Below the pieces are notes generated by a model that worked only from the letters and a program-made list of their open reading frames with translations, had not been told where the DNA came from and ran no database searches. The translations under genes were made by a program, and so were the position numbers. A stretch of DNA of 64,000 nt, from NCBI RefSeq assembly GCF_000745015.1, contig NZ_JQNA01000002.1:4216001-4280000 (forward strand), in the 5' to 3' direction. Source of the stretch: Burkholderia sp. 9120 (GTDB taxonomy: Bacteria > Pseudomonadota > Gammaproteobacteria > Burkholderiales > Burkholderiaceae). Of the stretch, positions 45,075-52,909 are shown piece after piece (position 1 is the first letter of the stretch; the number at the start of each line of letters is the position of its first letter).

Positions 45075-46865
45075 ATGTGGGTCTATGCAAACGCCATTGG
45101 GACGGAGTTGCCAAAGCTGCCGGCCATGCAGAAGGCGCGTAAGCGTTTGCCGTACAAGTGGTATCGCCGTGCATATCGGAAGGCCGAGGGCGCAGGTCGT
45201 GAGAGTGCCCGCAAGCGTGGCGCGGCGCATCTGTTTGACATGAACGCGGCCGATCGCAGCATGGCCGCGTTTGTAGACGAACACGCCCCGGACTCGATGC
45301 CGGTTCGCCCTGACGCATCCGATTACGAAATCTGCATGAAGGCGCGCACGCTCGCCAATAATTTTGTGCTTCGGGCGCTCGGACTCGACGCCAATCAAGC
45401 GCTTGTCGTCGCGGCTCGCACCTGTGCCGCTTACGGTGTCGTGCTGCCGAATTTCGACGAGCCGGCGCAACAGGTCCTTCGCGTGAAGTGCGAATTGTGG
45501 TGGCGCCGCCAGTTACGACGGCTGCATATCCGTTCGCTGGAACATTCGAACATCCGCCTGCACTACGTCCACTACAAAGCCGAGCCATACGCGAGCGATG
45601 AAGCGGTGCGCCGGCGCATCGCGCAGAACCGGCGCAACGCGGCCACTCTCGAATCCGTCACGCTGGAAAACGAACTCGGCCACCGTTTCACGCTCGCCGA
45701 ACTTGCGGCAAAGAGCATTTCCAACAAGGCACTGAAACGCGGCGAGCTGATGACGCGTTTGCGCGGCTGTGAAGACCTTGCAATCGCGGCGCACTTCGAA
45801 GGTGTGATGTTCACGCTCACTTGCCCGAGCCGCTTTCACGCGATCCGCCAATTGGGCGACGGCACGCGGTTCATTCCGAACAAGAAATACAACGGTGCAT
45901 CGGCGCGCGACGGGCAGGTGTATTTGCGCAAAGTGTGGGCGCGGATTCGTGCGCAGCTCAAACGCGAAGGCGTGACCTACTTCGGGATGCGTGTGGCGGA
46001 GCCGCACCACGACGCTACACCGCATTGGCATGGCCTGATTTTCTCGGACAACGTCGATCGCGTGTGCGCGGTGATGCGCGCTCACGGTCTGCGCGACTCG
46101 GGCAACGAAGCCGGCGCGCAGGCTCGGCGCGTGAAGTTTGAGCGCATCGACGGCGCGAAGGGCTCGGCGGTCGGCTACATCGCGAAGTACATCGCCAAGA
46201 ACATTGACGGCCACGCGGTCGGCGACCACAAAACACAAGAGGGCTACATCGTGCAGGCGGATATGTGGGGCGAAGACGAAATCACACCGTCGCAGCGCGT
46301 CGAAGCGTGGGCGGCGCTGTGGGGCATCCGCCAGTTTCAGCAGTTTGGCGGTGCGCCTGTTGGCGTGTGGCGTGAGTTGAGACGCGTGAAGGTCGAAGAC
46401 CTGCCAGCCGCCGAGGAATCGCCGGCAATTGTCGCCGCGTGGCATGCAGCACAGAAAACCGAAACTCACAAGGCAGATTGGGCGGAATACGCGCGAGCAA
46501 TGGGCGGCATCGCCGGCGAAGAACGCTTGATTTACGTCAAGCGCACTACGCAGCATCGCGAAGGCCGTTACGGTATCGCGCCGGTCAAAGTACCCCACGG
46601 CGTCGCCGCAACGGGCGTCGCGTACATCGTCGACGGCATGTGCGCGTATTCGAAGGAGACAGAGATTTTTGTTCCGGCAACTCGCTTTGAGTGGCGGAAG
46701 GTTCAGCGCAGCGGCGAAGCCGCGAGCACTCGGACTCGTGTCAATAACTGTACGCGCAGCGTTTGGCCAGGGGTGGCCGATCCGGCTGTGCATTTGAAGC
46801 GCAGCTTCGAAGTCAGCGTCTGCGAGGAAAGGGATGGCGCGAAGTGGGACCAATGGAACCTGTAG
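45075..46865 (+). CDS. P2 gpA-like rolling-circle replication endonuclease
   Basis: 596 residues from the ATG at 45075 (ribosome site GGGGGTAGGCGG; an earlier in-frame ATG at 44973 lies inside the previous small gene). HUH endonuclease motifs are clear: TPHWHGLIF with His317/His319 for metal binding and YIAKYIAKN with the paired catalytic tyrosines Tyr368 and Tyr372, spaced as in P2 gpA. It nicks the phage origin and starts rolling-circle replication. Central gene of the early operon. Confidence 0.93.
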   Translation: MWVYANAIGTELPKLPAMQKARKRLPYKWYRRAYRKAEGAGRESARKRGAAHLFDMNAADRSMAAFVDEHAPDSMPVRPDASDYEICMKARTLANNFVLRALGLDANQALVVAARTCAAYGVVLPNFDEPAQQVLRVKCELWWRRQLRRLHIRSLEHSNIRLHYVHYKAEPYASDEAVRRRIAQNRRNAATLESVTLENELGHRFTLAELAAKSISNKALKRGELMTRLRGCEDLAIAAHFEGVMFTLTCPSRFHAIRQLGDGTRFIPNKKYNGASARDGQVYLRKVWARIRAQLKREGVTYFGMRVAEPHHDATPHWHGLIFSDNVDRVCAVMRAHGLRDSGNEAGAQARRVKFERIDGAKGSAVGYIAKYIAKNIDGHAVGDHKTQEGYIVQADMWGEDEITPSQRVEAWAALWGIRQFQQFGGAPVGVWRELRRVKVEDLPAAEESPAIVAAWHAAQKTETHKADWAEYARAMGGIAGEERLIYVKRTTQHREGRYGIAPVKVPHGVAATGVAYIVDGMCAYSKETEIFVPATRFEWRKVQRSGEAASTRTRVNNCTRSVWPGVADPAVHLKRSFEVSVCEERDGAKWDQWNL

Positions 46866-46879
46866 ACCGGGGAATTCCC

Positions 46880-47143
46880 ATGACACAAATGAAGATCGAC
46901 TGCCCATGCTGCGGCGGCGAAATTGACGCGCGCCATACGGAAGGTCTGTCAACAACGCTGCGGCGCATGTACTTCGTCTGCGAAGACTGCGGCTATCGCA
47001 CACCGGCGGGCTTCGAGATTCTTTTCTCACTGTCGGCGTCTTCCCGGCCGCGGGAAGGCGTGTCCCTTGAAGTTCGACCGTCGCCGATGCTGCGGGGCGC
47101 GGTGAACGCGCGCACGACGATGAATCGGGAGGATCGGCCGTGA
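46880..47143 (+). CDS. Ogr/Delta-like zinc-finger protein, first of a pair
   Basis: 87 residues from the ATG at 46880, 14 bases after the replication gene. Cysteines are arranged C8-x2-C11-x22-C34-x2-C37, close to the Ogr/Delta late activator (C-x2-C-x22-C-x4-C). The C-terminal 50 residues are extra. Ogr proteins switch on P2 late promoters through RNA polymerase alpha. Overlaps the second zinc-finger gene by four bases (GTGA). Confidence 0.75.
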   Translation: MTQMKIDCPCCGGEIDARHTEGLSTTLRRMYFVCEDCGYRTPAGFEILFSLSASSRPREGVSLEVRPSPMLRGAVNARTTMNREDRP

Positions 47144-47346
47144 GATTCACGATCGCTTGCCCGCACTGCGGCGCTCGCGGTATCGCGCGAGCGATGGAAA
47201 AGAAGTCCGAGACGGACTGGGAGATTGACTTCCAATGCGATGACGTGACATGCGGCCATACGTATCGTACGAAGCTCGAAATGTTTCCGCCCGAGTTGCC
47301 GATACCGAAACGGCCGCGGCGATGCAACGGTGAATTGCATTTTTGA
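47140..47346 (+). CDS. ogr: Ogr/Delta-like late-gene activator, second of a pair
   Basis: 68 residues from a GTG. Cys7-x2-Cys10-x22-Cys33-x4-Cys38 followed by GHTYR is an exact Ogr/Delta signature, and the length matches the 72-residue P2 Ogr. It probably activates the late operons (Q-P, O-L, etc.). In P2 ogr lies after gene D at the other end of the late block; here it is downstream of the replication gene. Confidence 0.8.
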   Translation: MRFTIACPHCGARGIARAMEKKSETDWEIDFQCDDVTCGHTYRTKLEMFPPELPIPKRPRRCNGELHF

Positions 47347-47370
47347 TTTTCAGCATCCTCAGGAAAAACG

Positions 47371-48426
47371 ATGAACAGCCAGAATCCTATGCCGACGAGA
47401 ATCCCGTTAGTTCTGCTCGCTCTCGCAGCCACGGGAACCGCAGGCTGTCTTTCGATCTTCGCCGGATGGCAGCGCGGCGGGTTGGTCGTGGAGCGCGTGC
47501 TTTTGACGTGTTTGAGCGTCGTGCTCGTTATGGCCGCTCATTTGCTTCCTGCTTTTTGCCGTCCGCATGGTTGGCGAATCCGCGTACTTGGGGCCGCGCT
47601 GTGGGTCGGTTGCATGGGGATGACTTGTTATAGCCACGCAGTGTTTTTTGTGACGGCTCAGAAACACGCCGGCGACGCTCGCGCAGCGGCCATCCCGGCA
47701 GCCCCAATCCCCGAACGCAGTCTGACGCAGATCGCGAGTGACCGAGCCAGCGCCGTAGCGCGACTAGCCCGCGTGACTGAACGCAGATGTGAGGAAGGGT
47801 GCGCGGCGGTTCGCATAGAGCGCAAGACCCTTAGCGCGCGACTTGTGGCACTCGATGCCGAATCTACGGACGTGAGGCGCCGCGAACGGGCGCTTGATCG
47901 CGCCGATGACGAGCGCACTGCTGCGAAAGCTGACCCGTTTGCCGCGGTAATTACGGATTTCGGTCTAGCCCCCGGTCAGGCACATTTGATAGCGGGGATT
48001 GGGTTCTCTATGGTGCTAGAGGGCGTTGCCTGCTTCTGTTGGTTGCTCACGTTACGGCCCGCCTACGAGGCAGCGATTTCAGTCATTCCAGAACAGAAAG
48101 TCAGTCACGGGTTGGCCATCACGCGAGCAGCGCCGGCCAGTACGGCTGGCGGCCATTTGGGTAATGACGTCGTCAAGCCGCCAAACGTGGTTCGCTCCCC
48201 ACCTAGGGAGCCGGTGAATGATCTGACCGTTGTGCATGCTGCGATCCGCGACGGCAAAGTGCGCGCGACGGTAGCCGAAATTCGCAGGCACCTGCGATGC
48301 TCGCAGGCGAAGGCCGCAGCACTTCGCAAACAGCTCGTAACAACTCAGTCGTGCGACCGTGAAGGCATCAAATTGGTGCGGAACCCATCGACAGTACGTC
48401 AAGCCAGCCTCAATTTAGGCGATTGA
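47371..48426 (+). CDS. Prophage membrane protein with coiled coil and C-terminal helix-turn-helix-like segment
   Basis: 351 residues. Three or four membrane helices in the first ~95 residues, then an Ala/Arg/Glu-rich coiled coil (~100-185, with LARVTERRCEEGCAAVRIERK), another membrane helix near 210-230, and a C-terminal ~75 residues reading VHAAIRDGKVRATVAEIRRH followed by LRCSQAKAAALRKQL, which has helix-turn-helix spacing. Last gene of the early operon; the next gene is convergent across an 11-bp hairpin. I do not recognise a named family. Confidence 0.6.
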   Translation: MNSQNPMPTRIPLVLLALAATGTAGCLSIFAGWQRGGLVVERVLLTCLSVVLVMAAHLLPAFCRPHGWRIRVLGAALWVGCMGMTCYSHAVFFVTAQKHAGDARAAAIPAAPIPERSLTQIASDRASAVARLARVTERRCEEGCAAVRIERKTLSARLVALDAESTDVRRRERALDRADDERTAAKADPFAAVITDFGLAPGQAHLIAGIGFSMVLEGVACFCWLLTLRPAYEAAISVIPEQKVSHGLAITRAAPASTAGGHLGNDVVKPPNVVRSPPREPVNDLTVVHAAIRDGKVRATVAEIRRHLRCSQAKAAALRKQLVTTQSCDREGIKLVRNPSTVRQASLNLGD

Positions 48427-48471
48427 CGCCACCAAATCCGGGCTTTGCGCGAGGGGTGTAGAGTACGTTGG

Positions 48472-48496
48472 AGGGGAGAGGGATGCCCTCTCCCCT
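48472..48496. terminator. Very strong hairpin between convergent prophage genes
   Basis: Perfect 11-bp stem AGGGGAGAGGG (48472-48482) with CCCTCTCCCCT (48486-48496) and an ATG loop. Lies between the rightward early operon and the leftward small gene. No T run. Confidence 0.6.
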
Positions 48497-48517
48497 AGGC
48501 CAATGGCCGTTCAGGTA

Positions 48518-48706
48518 TTACTTATTACTGCCGTGAGGCGTTTTGTTGCGAGGAACCCAAGTGCTGCCAGGTTGGCTCGTGGGAGGGAACTGACGGTTTT
48601 CCGGCACGGTGGTGAAATTTTCCTTCAATCCACCGCGCGGACCACGCTCCTGATAAATCCCGCCCTGATTTCCCGAGTTGGTACCCGGTTTGTTGCCGTT
48701 GGCCAT
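48518..48706 (-). CDS. YjzC-like small protein
   Basis: 62 residues with an AGGAG ribosome site six bases before the ATG. MANGNKPGTNSGNQGGIYQE, RGPRGGLKENFTTVPENRQF and PPTSQPGSTWVPRNKTP have the G-rich, P-T-x-x-P-G-x-x-W pattern seen in YjzC-type proteins of other bacteria. Function unknown. Its strand is opposite to the early operon; it is probably expressed on its own as a cargo gene. Confidence 0.65.
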   Translation of the reverse strand: MANGNKPGTNSGNQGGIYQERGPRGGLKENFTTVPENRQFPPTSQPGSTWVPRNKTPHGSNK

Positions 48707-48775
48707 AAAAACTCCTATGAGTATGGCGTTGACTCGGCAAGCTATGAAACCCTTAGAACAGTAAGTTATTGCTAA

Positions 48776-49421
48776 ATACTTCTGTATGCAATATCGTCAC
48801 CCGTCCTGTCTACGCAGGGTAGCGGAAGCTTGCCAAAAGGTAATTTCCGCTTGGCGGGGTCGGTTGCAGCCGGCCCCGTCATTCTTGCTGGCACTCCCAT
48901 CGCGAGAGTGCCAACCTTGCCGAGCATATACACCATCAAACTTAGATGCAACCCAGATTTAGTGGCATAAGAGCGTTGTGTCGGACGATGTTGTAGGTTT
49001 TAGATCACCATCCATCTTTAACCTGAACCGCAAAACAGCTCATATCGCAGCATTCTGATGCATCCCTAATTTTTGAGCCTTGATTTATCTGGGGTCCCAC
49101 TTTCGCGGGCCGGAGTACGTGAACGCCCGCAGGCTGCGAAGCTCATCGATTTGGCGGATGCATATCGCTCCCGAATTTACCGAAGCCGTTCGGGAATCGG
49201 ATACCAAGGGGCCGTTCTGTTGCCTTTTATCCACATTGGGTACGCGGTAGACACCTGCTCGGAAGTAACGTAACGAAGCCAGCTAGCCAATCGTCAAGAA
49301 AGGTCGACACGCGCATCACATTGCATCGCTCGGCCAGCCTCGAAATTTGCCGCACACCGGTCAGACTGGCGCCACGCGAAGCAGTAAACCCGCTGCATCA
49401 AAACTAGCCAGTTAAGAGGAG
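48776..49421. other. Gene-poor stretch with two hairpins, left of the cos-like sequence
   Basis: No credible gene in ~650 bases. Two hairpins stand close together: CGGGGTCGG 48855-48863 / CCGGCCCCG 48870-48878 (9 bp, six-base loop, one G-U pair) and TGGCACTC 48889-48896 / GAGTGCCA 48906-48913 (8 bp). They look like terminators of transcription in either direction. Confidence 0.45.
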
Positions 49422-49445
49422 GGCAGGCGGGGAGGGGGACTGCGA
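49422..49445 (+). other. Candidate phage cohesive-end (cos) site
   Basis: GGGCAGGCGGGGAGGGGGAC followed by TGCG resembles the P2 cos end GGCGAGGCGGGGAAAGCAC followed by TGCG: the core AGGCGGGGA and the ACTGCG edge are identical. It lies where P2 has cos, between the replication region and the left-arm genes Q/P. Terminase (P with M) would cut here. Assigned by recall of the P2 sequence. Confidence 0.55.
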
Positions 49446-49817
49446 TTTAAACCGTCAAAGCGGCTGACTCCGTCCGGCCCCTGTCGTGCCGGGATGCTGC
49501 CTGCGCCGCGTGTCTAGGCGCTGGACGGTCTTGTGCGGGTCGGGGATGCGGGGATGGGGATGGCACCCTACGGGCACCTTGGGCGCTGCGTGGGGCCTGG
49601 TAGGGGGAGACGACTTGCAACGGGGCTTGCGCGGCCGGCGCGTAGGGCGGAGAACGGCCACTTTCAGACACTCGACGTCAAACGCTAATTCGCTGACAAT
49701 CTGCCCGCTAACGCGAATGTTGAAAGGACTTAACCGGCCCGTCTGAACGGTCGGCATCGGTCTCCGTGCGGCCCTTATGCGGGCAACGGGAATCGTTTCA
49801 AAAACTCCCTCTAGGAT

Positions 49818-50405
49818 ATGCTCCCCATGTTCCCCGATCCTTGGCTAGACCGGTGGCTGGTATTGATCAAGGCGCGCTCCGGCGAACGGCCCGTCCTTGA
49901 GATTGGCTGTGGCTACGGCGACGATACCGCTAGCTTAGCGAAAGCCGGTTTGCGCGTGATCGGCTTTGACACGTCACGCACCTCGGTAACGTCGACCAGG
50001 ATCAGAGTACCCTCTGCGCGCATCGAGCGACGAGACGTTCGTGATCCGCTTCCCGAAGATGCCACGGACCTTGGCGTTGTGTTGGCGAGTCTGTCGCTTC
50101 ACTACTTTGCCTGGGCAGAAACCGTGTCGATCGTGGATCGCGTGCGATTGGCGCTACGACTGGGTGGGGTGCTGGTATGCCGACTGAACTCTATCGAGGA
50201 TACAAATTTTGGCGCAGATGGATACGAGGAAATCGAACCGAACTATTTTCTGGTGAACGGACAGCCGAAGCGCTTCTTTGACGAAATCGCGGTGCGTCGA
50301 CTCTTTGCGGATGGTTGGAACACGATCGCGTTAGAGCACATCACGACCGACAAATACCAAAAACCCAAAACCGCTTGGGAAGTAGTTCTTGAGCGGGTGC
50401 GGTGA
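49818..50405 (+). CDS. Class I SAM-dependent methyltransferase (prophage cargo gene)
   Basis: 195 residues. SAM-binding motif I LEIGCGYGDDTASLAKAG at 26-43, motif II acidic end VIGFDTSR, motif IV-like DLGVVLASLSLHYFAW. Small single-domain Methyltransf_11-type enzyme without a DNA-target domain, so DNA methylation is not indicated; the substrate is unknown. It sits between cos and the SOS-controlled ORF, a place where P2-like phages carry accessory (moron) genes. Confidence 0.8.
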   Translation: MLPMFPDPWLDRWLVLIKARSGERPVLEIGCGYGDDTASLAKAGLRVIGFDTSRTSVTSTRIRVPSARIERRDVRDPLPEDATDLGVVLASLSLHYFAWAETVSIVDRVRLALRLGGVLVCRLNSIEDTNFGADGYEEIEPNYFLVNGQPKRFFDEIAVRRLFADGWNTIALEHITTDKYQKPKTAWEVVLERVR

Positions 50406-51455
50406 TCCGTTGCAGAATGGGCATCGGGTGTTCTGAGTGGCTCTATATATCTCCGCGGCGAATGAAGGGTAGCTCCTGCGTAGATGAATACGCGGGCATT
50501 CTCCACAGCTTTCGAATGACCGCTATCGAGAAATGTACAGGTCAGCTCAGGGTCGTCTACGGAAGTTTGAGGCTCAAGCGCCTCAAACCGTCTGCGGCCA
50601 ACATTCTTCCTCTCGGTATGGTCGTGAACTGATGCTGGACCTCGCCCGAAAGGTTGTCGGCAATCTGCGTTACTCAGTTAGCAGCCTAAGCACCATAACG
50701 CGCTGCACTGCATCCAAGGCTTGTAATAGCGGCCACCGATTGACCGCCGACGACTGTCCTAATCTGCATTCGGTAGATGGAATGGTAGAAGTAATGGTAG
50801 TGGATCCTGCGCCCCTCCGCCCCCAAGTCCCCACGGCGAGGGAAACATTACTTGAGGCTCGAATTTCGACTTCAATGATATATATGAAAGCGGGGGTTCG
50901 TTGCTTACTACTTCGCCGCTATATTGATATCTGCTGATCGGCCCAAGCGTTTTGATTGCGACGCGATATGTCAGAGGTACATGTTTATCTACGATGATGC
51001 TCGCTGAATGTGCCACCGTATGAACTGATAGGCCAATCATAATGACATACAACATCTTTCTGCACATTGGTGGTTACCGGTTGATTGGTTTGTTCGAAGT
51101 TCGTTTGTGGTCCAAATTGATATGCAGTTTCGATCTGAATTTCGTTAGATAAAACACCAGCGACTCGGGCATCGCATCAGGTCCATCATGTCGAATAATA
51201 GCGATTGTGGATTACCACTTGCTTTCGGCCAATATGAGCTGTGAATCAACGGCCGGACGAGGCGGATTGATTGAGACAAATGGCCTCAATATCATCTTGA
51301 GTGTCCGCTCTCAGAGCTGGTGATGGACCGCTCAGGGTCGAACTGAGCCGTCGGTCTGCGGTAGTCGTCTGCGAGGCCGCGCGCACCGCCCGGGAGGTTC
51401 AAGGGTCATAGCTTACCCAGTGCGTCAAAATGGGGGCATATCATAGCCTCAGAAG
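50406..51455. other. Low-GC, gene-poor stretch in the prophage
   Basis: About 1 kb clearly richer in AT than the rest of the window, with stop codons in all frames. Only short frames occur; the most plausible, on the minus strand at 50759-51055, is listed separately. It looks like decayed or recently acquired cargo DNA. Confidence 0.5.
50759..51055 (-). CDS. Possible short secreted protein
   Basis: Starting at the ATG at 51055 (AGAAAG in front), MLYVIMIGLSVHTVAHSA is a credible Sec signal peptide with an AHS-A cleavage site, followed by SIIVDKHVPLTYRVAIKTLG and a beta-rich stretch. The C-terminus (GLGGGGAQDPLPLLLPF) looks like noncoding sequence read in frame, so the gene may be truncated or false. 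Confidence 0.25.
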   Translation of the reverse strand: MLYVIMIGLSVHTVAHSASIIVDKHVPLTYRVAIKTLGPISRYQYSGEVVSNEPPLSYISLKSKFEPQVMFPSPWGLGGGGAQDPLPLLLPFHLPNAD

Positions 51456-51475
51456 TACTGTATGTTTACACAGTA
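51456..51475. promoter_or_regulatory. LexA (SOS) box
   Basis: TACTGTATGTTTACACAGTA matches the proteobacterial LexA consensus TACTGTATATATATACAGTA, with both CTG/CAG ends and perfect outer symmetry (TACTGT...ACAGTA). It ends 15 bases before the GTG start of the next ORF, so LexA binding should block its expression until DNA damage. Confidence 0.85.
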
Positions 51476-51490
51476 TTTTTGAGGCTTATC

Positions 51491-51862
51491 GTGAAACTCC
51501 CAGCTTTTACCCCTCCAACCCTTGACGACTTGCGGAACTGGTGGCGCGACCACCGCGGCGAAGGGGACGTCGAACGGCTGATTCTGGAGGTTCAGTATTT
51601 GCGACTCGTGCTCCTGCGACTACGCGGCGAAGCCGACGAAGCCGTCAGGCTTGCGAGGGAGGTTGATCGCAGCCTCGTCGGCCGCGATTCGCCGATCATG
51701 GAATTGCGGATTGTGCTCGCTCAGGAGGTACTACGCGTCGGCGATATCGACGATACACCGCGACACGATGCTGTACCGAGAAGCGTCCGAGAATACGCCC
51801 GCAATCCGGACGCGGTAACGTTCGAAGCTCAAAGCCGGCGCAAACGCGGGCAGGCTAAATGA
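51491..51862 (+). CDS. SOS-controlled small prophage protein, function unknown
   Basis: 123 residues from the GTG at 51491, which has GAGG six bases upstream; a TTG at 51479 lies too close to the LexA box. Helical and charged: LDDLRNWWRDHRGEGDVERL, then LILEVQYLRLVLLRLRGEAD, resembling a coiled coil, with a basic tail (SRRKRGQAK). It is directly under a LexA box and convergent with the portal gene. By position and control it is a candidate antirepressor or induction factor like Tum of phage 186; sequence gives no family. Confidence 0.7.
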   Translation: MKLPAFTPPTLDDLRNWWRDHRGEGDVERLILEVQYLRLVLLRLRGEADEAVRLAREVDRSLVGRDSPIMELRIVLAQEVLRVGDIDDTPRHDAVPRSVREYARNPDAVTFEAQSRRKRGQAK

Positions 51863-51871
51863 CGGCTGCGC

Positions 51872-52909
51872 CTAAGCCGCCGCCCGTTTGATGGAATAGG
51901 TATTAAATCGGACAACCTCGTCACCGACCCACTCGTTGAGCTGCGTGAAGCGGCGTTGAAGTGGTTCAATTTCGTTGGCCCCAAACACTTCGGCGGCCGT
52001 GTCTGCGGCGCCGAAACCGCCGGTGTTGCTCGGAACGACGCCGATAAGCTGCGGAGGTACGCGATGCGCGGCAAGTAGATCGTCGCGCGTTACATTTTTG
52101 ATGTTGAAAAACTCGTCTTTCGCTGTGACCTCGGACACCGGAATAAGCTGAATCCCTTCCTTTTTGCCCTGTGGCGCGTACATGAACAGGTTGCGGAAAT
52201 TGCCCGGTCCCTTGCTGTTTTTCAACGCCTCGCGCAGCGCGTCTACGTCTTCCTGCTTCTGGGCTGCATCTGTCATGTAGAGAATGAATCCGGCGTGCGA
52301 TCCGTTTTCGTAGTAGCGGCGGCGAAACAGCGTCGCCGACTCATTGAGCCATGCCGCGTGCAGTGCGCCCAGATATTCGGGCAAGCCATACACCTCCTGA
52401 TTGATATCCGGCTCTATCAGATGATGGACGGTCCCGCCCGCAAATTCGTGCTTCTCCTGGATGCCGTTGACCTGAAAATACCGCTGCAGGTCGGTTGCAC
52501 GACGCATGTATTTCGACGGCGCGCGTTTAAGCGCGAGCGTCCCGCCGATTCGATTCTGCTGTTTCTCAAGATAGGCGTTTCCGAACACCATGAAGTCAAG
52601 CGCCCACTTGTCGAATTCCTCGCGCGTGAGCAACTTGTGGGGGATGAACGTGGACGACAGCACATTGCGCTTGAAGTAGATGGCGGAGCTGTGATGCACG
52701 CCGGCGCGGAAAGACTTCGCCAGGCCTGCAAATGAAACCGGTGGCTCGAACCATTCACCGGCCGACCAGCTCTCGACGTAATCCAGAATCTCGGCCCGGT
52801 CCATGACCGGCATCGCGTCGCCGAACGTGAAAGCCTCGGCGCGCGCTGGCGGTTCTGCGGGAATGGTGGATGCCGCGGCGCGCGCGTGGTTTTGTTTGCG
52901 TTTGCTCAA
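51872..52909 (-). CDS. Q: Phage portal protein (P2 gpQ-like)
   Basis: 345 residues from a TTG at 52909 that overlaps the terminase stop (TTGA); P2 Q has 344. PBSX/P2 portal family: EAFTFGDAMPVMDRAEILDY, SWSAGEWFEPPVSFAGLAKS, HHLIEPDINQEVYGLPEYLG and HRVPPQLIGVVPSNTGGFG. It forms the dodecameric DNA gate of the capsid. Transcribed leftward with P, as in P2. Confidence 0.93.
   Translation of the reverse strand: MSKRKQNHARAAASTIPAEPPARAEAFTFGDAMPVMDRAEILDYVESWSAGEWFEPPVSFAGLAKSFRAGVHHSSAIYFKRNVLSSTFIPHKLLTREEFDKWALDFMVFGNAYLEKQQNRIGGTLALKRAPSKYMRRATDLQRYFQVNGIQEKHEFAGGTVHHLIEPDINQEVYGLPEYLGALHAAWLNESATLFRRRYYENGSHAGFILYMTDAAQKQEDVDALREALKNSKGPGNFRNLFMYAPQGKKEGIQLIPVSEVTAKDEFFNIKNVTRDDLLAAHRVPPQLIGVVPSNTGGFGAADTAAEVFGANEIEPLQRRFTQLNEWVGDEVVRFNTYSIKRAAA

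Noticed and set aside
45513..47432. Minus-strand open frame of 639 codons opposite the replication gene
   Set aside because: Antisense to the HUH endonuclease and both zinc-finger genes; no recognisable domain.
49447..49757. Overlapping short frames just after the cos-like block
   Set aside because: Proline/arginine-rich on one strand and glycine/tryptophan-rich on the other, as expected from a G-rich tract; no ribosome site.
50402..50632. 76-codon frame whose GTG overlaps the methyltransferase stop
   Set aside because: Overlap is suggestive, but the protein has no coherent fold pattern and lies in the AT-rich decayed stretch; too weak to call.
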